Below are positions 32,804 to 41,062 of a stretch of DNA of 41,072 bases, one piece after another. The notes under the pieces were generated by a model that did no database searches, was not told the DNA's origin, and was given only the letters and a program-made list of their open reading frames with translations. Made by a program: the position numbers and the translations under genes. Origin of the DNA: Actinomycetes bacterium (GTDB lineage Bacteria; Actinomycetota; Actinomycetes; Actinomycetales; Cellulomonadaceae); NCBI GenBank assembly GCA_023428465.1, contig JAEYXM010000037.1, positions 1 to 41,072 of the forward strand, in the 5' to 3' direction. Each line of letters begins with the position of its first letter. Within the stretch, counting starts at the first letter, position 1.

Positions 32804-33907
32804 CTAGGCGAGAGCCTCCTGGTCGGCGGGTCCGGCGTTCGCGTCCACCCACGCGGCCAGGCGCGCGACGCCGTCGGAAAGGCTCCACCGGGGCGCCCAT
32901 CCAAGCACGTCGGCGGCCCGGCTCACGTCGGCCCACGCGTGCCGGACGTCACCCTGGCGGTACTGACCGGTCACATGCGGCTCGGGCGCGCCGTAGTACG
33001 CCGCGATGAGAGCCGCCGCCGTCGCGATCGTCGCCGCGTCACCCCCGCCGATGTCGATCGGCTCGGGGCCCGGGTGCTGCGCGCTCGTCGCCGCGACCAC
33101 TGCGTCGGCCACGTCGTCGATGAGCACGAAGTCCCGCCGCATCGCACCGTCCTCGTACAGCGGGATCGACGCGCCCGAGCGTGCGAGCCTGCAGAACAGC
33201 GACATGATCCCGGTGTACGGGTTCGACAGCGACTGCCCTGGCCCGTAGACGTTCTGCAGCCGCAGGACGACCGCCTCGACGCCCAGCGAGCGCGCCCAGC
33301 TCGTGATCATGTGCTCCTGGGCCAGCTTGGTCGCGCCGTACACGCTGACCGGTGCGGGCGCCGTCGTCGCCGCGGACATCGGCAGTGGTTGTGCGTCCGG
33401 GAAGTCCCAGCGTCCGGCCTCCAGCACCTCCGCCGACCGCTGCCCCGGGAGGCGCACGACGCCGTCGTCACCGCGCCAGGCTCCCTCGCCGTAGACGGCG
33501 CGGGACGACGTGAGCACGATGCGGCCCGGCAGCGCGTCGTGGCGGACGAGGGCATCCAGCATCGCAGCGGTACCCACCACGTTCACGGACGCGTGGCGAC
33601 TGGCCTCCGTCAGCGACTGCCCGGTCCCCGTCTCGGCAGCGAGGTGGATCACCACGTCGGGGCGGACGTCCCCGAGGACCTCGTCCCACCGGGTGGGGTC
33701 GGTGACGTCACCGACGACGAGCTCGACACCCTCGGCCAGGCCCGAGGGGCGTTCGCGGCGCGGATGCACCTGAGGGTGCAGGTTGTCGAGTGCGACGACG
33801 CGCCCGAAGGCCGCGACCAGCGCAGGGGCCACGGCGCACCCGATGAATCCCGCCCCGCCCGTCACCAGCACCGTTCGTCCGGCACTGTCGAGGGTCTTCG
33901 TCGTCAC
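32804..33907 (-). CDS. NAD-dependent epimerase/dehydratase, possibly dTDP-L-rhamnose 4-epimerase-like
   Basis: A 367-residue extended SDR. VLVTGGAGFIGCAV binds the cofactor, VLTSSRAVYGEGAW holds the active-site Ser, and VYGATKLAQEH gives the Tyr-x3-Lys pair. YGPGQSLSNPYTGIMSLFCR and EDGAMRRDFVLIDDV resemble a subgroup of nucleotide-sugar epimerases that includes dTDP-L-rhamnose 4-epimerases (by-eye match, moderate confidence). GTG 33907 has GGAG about 7 nt upstream; starts further up lack support. It lies between the GT2-GT4 fusion and the duplicated GT module and would supply one of their donors. Confidence 0.78.
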   Translation of the reverse strand: MTTKTLDSAGRTVLVTGGAGFIGCAVAPALVAAFGRVVALDNLHPQVHPRRERPSGLAEGVELVVGDVTDPTRWDEVLGDVRPDVVIHLAAETGTGQSLTEASRHASVNVVGTAAMLDALVRHDALPGRIVLTSSRAVYGEGAWRGDDGVVRLPGQRSAEVLEAGRWDFPDAQPLPMSAATTAPAPVSVYGATKLAQEHMITSWARSLGVEAVVLRLQNVYGPGQSLSNPYTGIMSLFCRLARSGASIPLYEDGAMRRDFVLIDDVADAVVAATSAQHPGPEPIDIGGGDAATIATAAALIAAYYGAPEPHVTGQYRQGDVRHAWADVSRAADVLGWAPRWSLSDGVARLAAWVDANAGPADQEALA

Positions 33908-33961
33908 GCGATGTCTCCTTGTCTCCACGCCGCGGGATGCGGCGTGGGCCGCCCCCGACAC

Positions 33962-36478
33962 TCAGTCATCGATCCGTCGGCGCAGCAGGACTCGGCGGAT
34001 TCGTCCCCCGGCGCGGCGCAGCACCTCGGCCGGCCCACCGGCGACCAGGTAGGCCCGCGCCAGCACGACGTCGTCCCGGAACCGGGGCCGGGGCCGACGG
34101 GCCGCTCGCGCTCGCTGGTCCGGGTCCTCGACGGCCCCGACGAGATCCAGCGCCCGCCGGGGGTCGCGGCAGTACTCCACGAGCGGGCGCAGCGTGCGGC
34201 TCCAGGTGAACTGCGGGGCGATCTCGGCGATGCGGGCCCGCGCGGCGGACGCGGCCTCCTGGTCGTAGAGCATCTCCTCCAGCGCCGCCGCGAGAGCGTC
34301 GACGTCGCGCTCCGGCACGACGCGGCCGAGCCCGTGCTCCCGCACGAGGTCGCTGAACCGGTCGCCCTCGGTCGCCACGATCGGCAGCGACGCCCACAGG
34401 TAGTCGAGGATGCGCGTCCGGAACGAGAACCGCGTCTCGATGTTCTGGAAGTGCGTGGACACGCCCACGTCGGCGTCGAGCAGGTAGTCCGCCCGCTGCG
34501 CGTACGGCACCCAGCCGTGGTTGAAGAAGACATGGGTGCCCGCCAGGCCGAGGCGTTCGGCGAGCTCCTTCGTCTCCCACGCCATGCGCATGTGGGGCAC
34601 GCCGGGGTTCGGGTGCTTGAGACCCAGGAAGTACAGGCGGACGTCGGGATGGCTGGCGCGCAGCCGGTCCACGGCGTGCAGCAGCGTCAGGGGGTCGAAC
34701 CAGTTGTAGACCCCGCCGCCCCACAGGATCACCTTGTCGTCGGGCCCGATCCCGTCGACGACGCCGCGGATGCCCGAACGCTGCTGGACCGGCGGCGTGT
34801 CCGGGATGCCGAACGGGGTGACCGCCAGCACCTGGTCCAGGTTGACGTCCTCGTCGTAGAGCTCCGGGCTCACCCTCCCCTGCCCGGCGAGCTGGCCCAG
34901 CCAGAAGTCGCGCTGCTTCTCCGATGCGCAGAGCAGCAGGTCCGCGCGGCGCAGCTGCTCGTTGAGCACGCGGGTGGTCTCGCGGACGGCGAGGGCACGG
35001 CCGGCCGGCCCGATGTCCTTGGACTGCTCGAGCTGCTCGAGGTGCATCGGGTCGTAGACGTCCGCCACGAGGATCTTCGAGCTGTCCTTCAGCCACGGTG
35101 CCGCTTCGAGGAGGAAGCCCTGGAAGATGATCACGTCCGCCCAGTCGGTCACCTCGCGCAGCGCGCGACCCGAGACGTGCAGGACCTCGAACGCGTCGTC
35201 ACTGAGGCTGTTCCCCGCGGTCGACGCGAGTCGCACCTCCTGCTCGGCCGAGAGCGCCCGGGCGATCTCCCACGCCCGGATCGCGGGGCCGGCCATCCGC
35301 TGGGTGAGGGGCTCCCCGGTGACGACCAGCACGCGCCGCCGGGAGATGAAGTGCCGGTCGATCCCGAAGGTCCGCACGATCTCCTCGTGGGCCGCGAGGT
35401 AGGAGGGGTACCCGTAGGCCGGCTCGATGGCGTGGCGGAAGAGGGGGAAGACCGCCCGGTCCGGCCGCCGTCGCCTCGCCTGCACCTCGCGCCGCGATGC
35501 GCTGAGCCCCGCGAGGTGCTCCGTGAAGAAGTCGATGGCGTACGCGCCCGTGAGCGACGTCTTCGGCACGACGACGTCCTGGACGTCGTCGTCGCCGGGC
35601 GATCGCTGCAGGTCGAGGACCGAGCCGTCCACGCCCGCGCGCGCGATGCCCCGACGCACGGCGAGCGCCATCGCACCCGGTAGCGCCAGGGCGAGCGACT
35701 CGTCGTCGAGGTTCTTGTACAACGCCATCAGCGCGTTGCGTTCCAGGAGGTAGTGCTCCCGGTAGTCGGAGAACTTCTTCATCGACGCGTGGTGGCGGTG
35801 GTAAACGATGGACTCCGGCACGTACCGCACCCGGTAGCCCAGCACGTTCAGCCGCCAGCCCAGGTCGACGTCCTCGTAGAACATGAAGAAGCGCTCGTCG
35901 AAGCCCCCGACGTCGCGGAAGACCTCGGCGCGCATCACCATCGCCGCACCGGTGGCGAAGAGCACGTCCTTGGGGACGTCGAACTCAGGCGCGTCGGCCC
36001 TACCGACCTCGCGCTTGTAGCCCATGCCGAACCACGACAGCGAGCCGTCGACGTAGTCGATCCGCTGGCCGTCCCAGTCGAAGACCTTGCTCGCGACGGC
36101 GCCGATCGTCGGGTCCCCCCGGAGCGTGTCGACAGCGGCCTGGACCCAGAGGAGATGCGGCCGCGCGTCGTTGTTGATGAACGCGACGTACTCGCCGGTC
36201 GCGGCGGCGACACCCAGGTTGCAGCCACCCGCGAACCCGGTGTTCGAGCCCGCATCGATCACCTGGGCCTCGGGGACCGCGGTCCTGATCCGCTTGGCCG
36301 AGCCGTCCCCGGAGTCGTTGTCGACGACGATGAGCTCGAGGAGCTCGCGCGGCCACTGCACCTCGAGGAGGTGGCGCAGGCACGTGATGGTGTCCTCGGC
36401 GCCGCGGTAGTTCACCACGACGACGGACACCACATCCCGTCGCACGGCCGGCGTGTCCGGCCCTCGTCGTTCCCTCAT
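33962..36478 (-). CDS. GT2-GT4 bifunctional glycosyltransferase
   Basis: An 838-residue protein with two catalytic domains. Residues ~15-250: GT-A (VSVVVVNYRGAEDT, VDNDSGDGS, AGGCNLGV, FINNDARP with the DxD-like NDA, FMFYEDVDLGWR). Residues ~375-790: GT-B (VLVVTGEPLTQRMAGPAIRAWEIARAL, ILWGGGVYNWFDPLTLL, HGWVPYAQRADYL, ETRFSFRTRILDYLWA in the donor lobe). The basic C-terminus (RRAGGRIRRVLLRRRIDD) may attach to the membrane. Such fusions usually add two successive sugars. First gene of the long minus-strand operon, divergent from the second ABC exporter. The ribosome site before ATG 36478 is weak. Confidence 0.88.
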   Translation of the reverse strand: MRERRGPDTPAVRRDVVSVVVVNYRGAEDTITCLRHLLEVQWPRELLELIVVDNDSGDGSAKRIRTAVPEAQVIDAGSNTGFAGGCNLGVAAATGEYVAFINNDARPHLLWVQAAVDTLRGDPTIGAVASKVFDWDGQRIDYVDGSLSWFGMGYKREVGRADAPEFDVPKDVLFATGAAMVMRAEVFRDVGGFDERFFMFYEDVDLGWRLNVLGYRVRYVPESIVYHRHHASMKKFSDYREHYLLERNALMALYKNLDDESLALALPGAMALAVRRGIARAGVDGSVLDLQRSPGDDDVQDVVVPKTSLTGAYAIDFFTEHLAGLSASRREVQARRRRPDRAVFPLFRHAIEPAYGYPSYLAAHEEIVRTFGIDRHFISRRRVLVVTGEPLTQRMAGPAIRAWEIARALSAEQEVRLASTAGNSLSDDAFEVLHVSGRALREVTDWADVIIFQGFLLEAAPWLKDSSKILVADVYDPMHLEQLEQSKDIGPAGRALAVRETTRVLNEQLRRADLLLCASEKQRDFWLGQLAGQGRVSPELYDEDVNLDQVLAVTPFGIPDTPPVQQRSGIRGVVDGIGPDDKVILWGGGVYNWFDPLTLLHAVDRLRASHPDVRLYFLGLKHPNPGVPHMRMAWETKELAERLGLAGTHVFFNHGWVPYAQRADYLLDADVGVSTHFQNIETRFSFRTRILDYLWASLPIVATEGDRFSDLVREHGLGRVVPERDVDALAAALEEMLYDQEAASAARARIAEIAPQFTWSRTLRPLVEYCRDPRRALDLVGAVEDPDQRARAARRPRPRFRDDVVLARAYLVAGGPAEVLRRAGGRIRRVLLRRRIDD

Positions 36479-36548
36479 GCCTGTCTGGTCCCCCGTCGCA
36501 CGCCTCGGCCGGCCGCCGTCAGACTCTCCGGGACGCGCAGGCGACCCA

Positions 36549-36561
36549 CGAGAAAATACTA
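36549..36561 (-). promoter_or_regulatory. Candidate promoter of the GT operon (AT-rich, TAGTAT)
   Basis: The only AT-rich patch in this region, about positions 36551-36563. On the minus strand TAGTAT (36561-36556) would place the start site about 70 nt before ATG 36478. No clear -35 box. Confidence 0.35.
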
Positions 36562-36641
36562 GATCGGGACGGACCTCACTCCGGGACCCGAGCGCAGCAC
36601 GGTCCGGGCAACCGTCGGTCCGGGGCCCTCCGCCGCACGAC

Positions 36642-36647
36642 TACAGT
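36642..36647 (+). promoter_or_regulatory. Candidate -10 (TACAGT) for the second ABC exporter
   Basis: TACAGT lies 60 nt before ATG 36707. It is followed at 36661-36673 by GCCCCCTGCGGGC, the same 13 bases at a near-identical distance as in the leader of the ATPase gene at 10578. No good -35. Confidence 0.35.
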
Positions 36648-36706
36648 GGTCGGCGTCGCGGCCCCCTGCGGGCCCATCAGGCCACGCACGGAGGTCCACG
36701 AGCAGG

Positions 36707-37663
36707 ATGGCTTCGACCTACGACGAGCGCGTCGCGCGTCTGGCCCAGGAGCCCATCCGGTACGCAGGTACAGCGCCCGGGGCGGTGCGCGGCCTCGGAC
36801 GCTCCGGCCGGGAGATCTGGGGGCACCGGGAGCTCCTGGGGATGCTCGTGCGCCGCGAGCTCAAGGCGCGCTACAAGGACAGCGTCCTCGGCTTCGTGTG
36901 GACGCTCATCCGACCGCTCACGATGCTCCTCATCTACTACGTGGCCCTGGGCAAGTTCCTCGGGGCCGAGCGAGGGATCCCCGACTTCGCGATCTTCATC
37001 TACACCGGCCTGACGGCCTGGGGGCTGTTCTCCGAGGCGGTCACGTCGGGCACCGGCTCGATCGTCGCCAACACCGGACTGATCAAGAAGGTCTACCTCC
37101 CCCGCGAGATCTTCCCGCTCGCCACGCTCGGGTCGGCGGCCTTCAACTTCACCATCCAGCTCGTCATCCTCTTCGTCGCGACCGTCGTCGCCGGCGACGT
37201 GCCCACCGGGGCCCGCTGGTGGTACCTCCCCTTGTCGCTGGCGGTCATCCTCGTCACAGTCGTCGGCTGGTCACTGCTGCTCTCCGCCGTGAACGTCTAC
37301 CTGCGCGACGTCCAGTACCTCGTGGAGATCGGCCTCATGATCGCTTTCTGGGCCTCCCCGATCGTCTACTCCTGGGGGCTCGTGGCGGAGAAGGTGGACA
37401 GCGCCGCGCTGCGTGAGCTGTACCTGACCAACCCGATCACCATCGCGGTCATCGGCTTCCAGCAGACGTTCTGGGTCGCCGGTGACGGTGGGCCGATCCC
37501 CGCCGGTGCCACCGAGGAGGAGGTCCTGCTCCTGACTCCGCAACCGGTCCCCGACGACCTGACCCTGCGCCTGTGGGCATGGTTGGCCGTGGGCGTCGTC
37601 TTCGCCGTCGTGGCCCAGCGCGTGTTCGCGCGGCTGCAGGGCAACTTCGCCCAGGAGCTGTGA
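36707..37663 (+). CDS. wzm: Wzm/TagG-type ABC-2 polysaccharide export permease (second system)
   Basis: A 318-residue membrane protein with about six helices. RRELKARYKDSVLGFVWTLI, KKVYLPREIFPLATLG, VNVYLRDVQYLVEIGL and the ending GNFAQEL are the family blocks. Compared with the permease at 18725 it has an insertion near residues 255-280 (GGPIPAGATEEEVLLLTP), an outer-loop feature that may reflect a different polymer. GGAGG lies 12 nt before the ATG. The stop shares one base with the ATPase ATG, so subunits are made together. Confidence 0.91.
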   Translation: MASTYDERVARLAQEPIRYAGTAPGAVRGLGRSGREIWGHRELLGMLVRRELKARYKDSVLGFVWTLIRPLTMLLIYYVALGKFLGAERGIPDFAIFIYTGLTAWGLFSEAVTSGTGSIVANTGLIKKVYLPREIFPLATLGSAAFNFTIQLVILFVATVVAGDVPTGARWWYLPLSLAVILVTVVGWSLLLSAVNVYLRDVQYLVEIGLMIAFWASPIVYSWGLVAEKVDSAALRELYLTNPITIAVIGFQQTFWVAGDGGPIPAGATEEEVLLLTPQPVPDDLTLRLWAWLAVGVVFAVVAQRVFARLQGNFAQEL

Positions 37664-39012
37664 TGGACACGAACGTCATCGAGGTCCGGGACGTCTCCAA
37701 GCGATTCGTCATCCGGAAGGAGAAGTCCCTCAAGGAGCGCGTGGTCAACTTCGGCCGCTCGAACCTCCACAAGGAGGACTTCTGGGCGCTGCGGCACGTG
37801 TCCTTCGACATCGCAGCCGGCACCACGGTCGGCCTCGTCGGCCCCAACGGGTCCGGCAAGAGCACGCTGCTGAAGACGATCGGGGGGATCCTCCAGCCGA
37901 CGTCCGGGACCGTCGGGCTGCGCGGCCGGCTGGCGGCGCTGCTGGAGCTGGGCGCAGGCTTCCACCAGGACCTCACGGGCCGGGAGAACGTCTACCTCAA
38001 CGCGTCGATCCTGGGCCTGAGCCGTCAGCAGACCGACGGCTACTTCGACGAGATCGTCGACTTCTCCGGCATCGAGCCGTTCATCGACACCCAGGTGAAG
38101 TTCTACTCCTCGGGCATGTACGTGCGGCTGGCGTTCGCCGTCGCGGTGCACGTGGACCCGGACGTCCTCCTCGTGGACGAGGTGCTCGCCGTCGGCGACG
38201 AGCCGTTCCAGCGCAAGTGCATGGACAAGATCCGGGGCTTCCAGCGCGACGGCCGCACGATCGTCCTCGTCACGCACTCCCTCGACCAGGTCGCCCAGCT
38301 GTGCGACCGCGCCGTCGTGCTCGACAAGGGCCGCGTCGCCGCGGACGGCCCCCCGGGCGAGGCCCTGCGGGTGCTCCGCTCGGAGTTCGAGCACCAGCGC
38401 CTCGAGGACCGGGCGCGCAGCGACGAGCTGGCCGCTGCGGCGGCGGCGGCTGCAGCGGCGGCGGCTGCCGAGCCGGCGACATCGGCGACCCTCGCCGGCG
38501 ACCCGACGGACCACGACGACCCGCAAGCCCGCGAGGATGAGACTGCGCCCGAGCCCCTGGTGGTCGTCACGGGCCCCCGCGCGGAGGTCACGGCCATCGA
38601 GCTGCTCCACGAGGGCGCCCCCGTCACCGAGCTCGACGGCGGCGCGTCCCTCACCGTCCGGATCCAGGTCGCCGCCCGCACTCCCGTACCGGCACCGATC
38701 GTCGGCTTCTCGATCCAGTCGGGCACCGGCCAGGTCATCTACGGCACGAACTCGGACGCCCTCGGACGTCTGCTGCCGACGGCCTCGGGCCGCGCGGCCT
38801 ACGACTTCGACATCCCGTCGCTCCCGCTCGGGCCCGGCACGTACACCTTCACCGCCATGGTCGCCGACGCGGACTCCATCGAGATCCACCGACTCGTGGA
38901 CAGCGTCTCGCTGACGATCCTCGTGGACGGGCGCGAGATCGGTCTGGTGCGGCTGGGCGCCGACGTCCGGCCCGCAGCCCCGGGCGACGTGGACCCCGGC
39001 GTCGACGGCTAG
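37663..39012 (+). CDS. wzt: Wzt-type ABC exporter ATPase with poly-Ala linker and Wzt-C domain
   Basis: A 449-residue protein. Walker A GPNGSGKST (60-68), signature YSSGMYVRLAF, Walker B VLLVDE, and the same ELGAGFHQDLTGRENVYLN block as the 10578 product. At about 255-271 a run of 14 Ala and an acidic stretch separate the ATPase from a beta-sandwich Wzt-C domain (VGFSIQSGTGQVIYGTNSD, then GPGTYTFTAMVAD). Wzt-C binds the modified chain end in O8/O9a-type export (known). Paired with the permease just upstream. Its TAG stop is part of a possible -10 box for rfbB. Confidence 0.91.
   Translation: MDTNVIEVRDVSKRFVIRKEKSLKERVVNFGRSNLHKEDFWALRHVSFDIAAGTTVGLVGPNGSGKSTLLKTIGGILQPTSGTVGLRGRLAALLELGAGFHQDLTGRENVYLNASILGLSRQQTDGYFDEIVDFSGIEPFIDTQVKFYSSGMYVRLAFAVAVHVDPDVLLVDEVLAVGDEPFQRKCMDKIRGFQRDGRTIVLVTHSLDQVAQLCDRAVVLDKGRVAADGPPGEALRVLRSEFEHQRLEDRARSDELAAAAAAAAAAAAAEPATSATLAGDPTDHDDPQAREDETAPEPLVVVTGPRAEVTAIELLHEGAPVTELDGGASLTVRIQVAARTPVPAPIVGFSIQSGTGQVIYGTNSDALGRLLPTASGRAAYDFDIPSLPLGPGTYTFTAMVADADSIEIHRLVDSVSLTILVDGREIGLVRLGADVRPAAPGDVDPGVDG
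38431..38469 (+). repeat. GCN triplet run encoding poly-alanine
   Basis: A run of GCG/GCT/GCA/GCC codons gives 14 consecutive or near-consecutive Ala in the linker of the second Wzt. Mixed codons mean it is not a pure triplet repeat but is probably slippage-prone. Confidence 0.8.
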
Positions 39013-39015
39013 GCT
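39010..39015 (+). promoter_or_regulatory. Candidate -10 (TAGGCT) for rfbB
   Basis: TAGGCT overlaps the TAG stop of the ATPase gene and lies 53 nt before GTG 39068. The leader carries GAGGAAGGA as ribosome site. Confidence 0.35.
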
Positions 39016-39067
39016 CGTGCCACCCGGGTTTCGCCCCGACCCCCATCGGTACTGAGGAAGGACCCCC

Positions 39068-40063
39068 GTGCGACTGCTCGTCACCGGTGGCGCCGGTTTC
39101 ATCGGCGCCAACTTCGTCCACCAGACGGTGCGCGAGCACCCTGACGTGCGCGTCACCGTGCTCGACGCGCTGACGTACGCGGGCGACCGCGCGTCCCTCG
39201 CGTCGGTCTCGGAGACGGTGACCTTCGTCGAGGGCGACATCGCCGACGCAGCGCTCGTCGACGGCCTCGTGGCGGACGCCGACGCCGTCGTGCACTTCGC
39301 GGCGGAGTCGCACAACGACAACTCGCTGTCCGAGCCGTGGCCGTTCGTGCAGACGAACGTCGTCGGGACGTACACGATCCTCGAGGCCGTGCGCCGGCAC
39401 GGCACGCGACTGCACCACATCTCGACCGACGAGGTCTACGGCGACCTCGAGCTCGACGACCCGGCCAAGTTCGCGCCGGACACCCCGTACAACCCGTCAA
39501 GCCCGTACTCGTCGACCAAGGCCGCCAGCGACCTGCTCGTGCGGGCGTGGGTGCGGTCCTTCGGCGTGCAGGCGACGATCTCGAACTGCTCGAACAACTA
39601 CGGGCCGTACCAGCACATCGAGAAGTTCATCCCGCGACAGATCACCAACGTCGTCGACGGCATCCGTCCCAAGCTGTACGGCAAGGGCGAGAACGTGCGC
39701 GACTGGATCCACGTCGATGACCACAACAGCGCCGTGTGGGCGATCCTCGAGGGCGGTCGCATCGGCGAGACGTACCTCATCGGCGCCGACGGCGAGGAGA
39801 ACAACAAGTCCGTCGTCGAGCTGATCCTCGAGCTCATGGGCCAGCCGCGCGACGCGTACGACCTGGTCAGCGACCGGCCGGGCCACGACATGCGCTACGC
39901 GATCGACTCCACGAAGCTCCGCGAGGAGCTGGGCTGGACGCCGCGCTACTCCTCGTTCCGGGACGGCCTCGCCGCCACCATCGAGTGGTACACCGCCAAC
40001 GAGGCGTGGTGGCGCCCGCGCAAGGCCGCGACGGAGGCCAAGTACGCCCAGCTCGGGCGGTAG
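39068..40063 (+). CDS. rfbB: dTDP-glucose 4,6-dehydratase
   Basis: A 331-residue extended SDR. TGGAGFIG (6-13) binds NAD. STDEVYG has the Asp121-Glu122 pair that, with Thr120, defines dTDP-glucose dehydratases, and YSSTK gives Tyr147-x3-Lys151. RDWIHVDDH and LYGKGENVRDWI are RmlB signatures. Makes dTDP-4-keto-6-deoxyglucose for dTDP-rhamnose or related sugars; rmlA, rmlC and rmlD are not in the window. GAGGAAGGA precedes the GTG. The stop abuts the stop of the convergent GT2 with no gap. Confidence 0.93.
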   Translation: MRLLVTGGAGFIGANFVHQTVREHPDVRVTVLDALTYAGDRASLASVSETVTFVEGDIADAALVDGLVADADAVVHFAAESHNDNSLSEPWPFVQTNVVGTYTILEAVRRHGTRLHHISTDEVYGDLELDDPAKFAPDTPYNPSSPYSSTKAASDLLVRAWVRSFGVQATISNCSNNYGPYQHIEKFIPRQITNVVDGIRPKLYGKGENVRDWIHVDDHNSAVWAILEGGRIGETYLIGADGEENNKSVVELILELMGQPRDAYDLVSDRPGHDMRYAIDSTKLREELGWTPRYSSFRDGLAATIEWYTANEAWWRPRKAATEAKYAQLGR

Positions 40064-41062
40064 TCAGCTCTCGGAGTCGGGCGAAAGGGCGTCGGCGGGT
40101 TCGCCGGCGCCCTTCTCGTCGACGACGGGCTGGTCGACACCCGGCTGGTCGACACCGGGCTGGTCGACACCGGGCTGGTCGACACCGGGCTCCCCCACCA
40201 GGACCGCCCACAGCAGGTCCGGGCGGACGGCGGTGCGGTGCAGGCGCTGCAGACGGCGCAGGAGCCACGAGTCACGCACGAGCGTTCCCGCACGGACGCC
40301 GGAGACCAGGTCGCTCGGCGAGGGCTCGCGCGAGTGGAAGACGCGCTCGAGCTCGCCCGCGAGGAGTCGCTCGTAGTCCGCGCGCCAGTGCCATCCGACG
40401 TCGGGCGTGAGCTCGGAGTTCGCGGCGTACGACGAGCCGCCGTTGTCGATCTTGCGCCGGAACTGCGGCCACGACCGCAGAGGCACGTGCAGGACGTCGA
40501 TGGGCTCGGTGGGCAGCTGGGCGCCCTGGACGCCCGTGACCGCGTGGTTGCCCTGCGCGACGCCGACCTCGCCGGTCGCCCGGTGGCAGATCTTCGGAGC
40601 CAGGGGGGTGCCCTTCTCCGACACGGTCGCGAGGTTGCGCCAGCGCAGACGGCGCGGCCAGGGGCCCCACGTGCCGCGCACGCCCACCAGGTCCGAGCGC
40701 CGCGCGAGAACCGTCGCGTACTCGGCCGGCACCTGCCCGAGGACGTCGCGCAGCGTGCGCGAGCGCTCCACGGGCACCCAGAACTCGTCGGCGTCCATGT
40801 TGACGACCCACTCCGCGCCGAGCTCGGCTGCGCGCCGCGCCATGCGCGTCACCCACTCCGCCTGGCGGTAGGTGTGGTCGGGCTCGTCGATGACCTCGAC
40901 GACTCCCGCGTCGGCGTACACCTGGAGGATCTCGCGCGTGCCGTCCACCGAGCCGTTGTCCGTCGCGATCACCAGGTCCACGCCCTGGGCGAGGTGGTGC
41001 TCGACGGTCGCGGCGACGACGTCGGCCTCGTCCCGCACCAGCAGTGTCGCGATGAGCCTCAT
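40064..41062 (-). CDS. GT2-like glycosyltransferase with GVDQP repeat tail
   Basis: A 332-residue protein of the Glyco_tranf_2_4 type. LIATLLVRDEADVVAATVEHHL, ATDNGSVDGT and the metal site NMDADEFWVP are visible; HVPLRSWPQFRRKI is a conserved acceptor-side element. The last ~45 residues are an acidic/proline tail containing four GVDQP units. GGGAGG lies 4 nt before ATG 41062, so the gene is complete. Sugar and acceptor unknown. It may belong to an operon continuing to the right. Confidence 0.85.
   Translation of the reverse strand: MRLIATLLVRDEADVVAATVEHHLAQGVDLVIATDNGSVDGTREILQVYADAGVVEVIDEPDHTYRQAEWVTRMARRAAELGAEWVVNMDADEFWVPVERSRTLRDVLGQVPAEYATVLARRSDLVGVRGTWGPWPRRLRWRNLATVSEKGTPLAPKICHRATGEVGVAQGNHAVTGVQGAQLPTEPIDVLHVPLRSWPQFRRKIDNGGSSYAANSELTPDVGWHWRADYERLLAGELERVFHSREPSPSDLVSGVRAGTLVRDSWLLRRLQRLHRTAVRPDLLWAVLVGEPGVDQPGVDQPGVDQPGVDQPVVDEKGAGEPADALSPDSES
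40126..40185. repeat. Four tandem 15-bp units in the GT2 tail
   Basis: Units of CGGGCTGGTCGACAC at 40126, 40141 (one mismatch), 40156 and 40171, with a partial fifth. On the minus strand they encode GVDQP four times. In-frame 15-bp units allow length variation without frameshift. Confidence 0.92.

Noticed and set aside
32939..35683. 914-codon plus-strand frame antisense to the epimerase and GT2-GT4 fusion
   Set aside because: Shadow of two well-supported minus-strand genes.
40126..40185. 15-bp units considered as an iteron or CRISPR-like array
   Set aside because: No spacers, in frame with the GT2 gene, encodes GVDQP.
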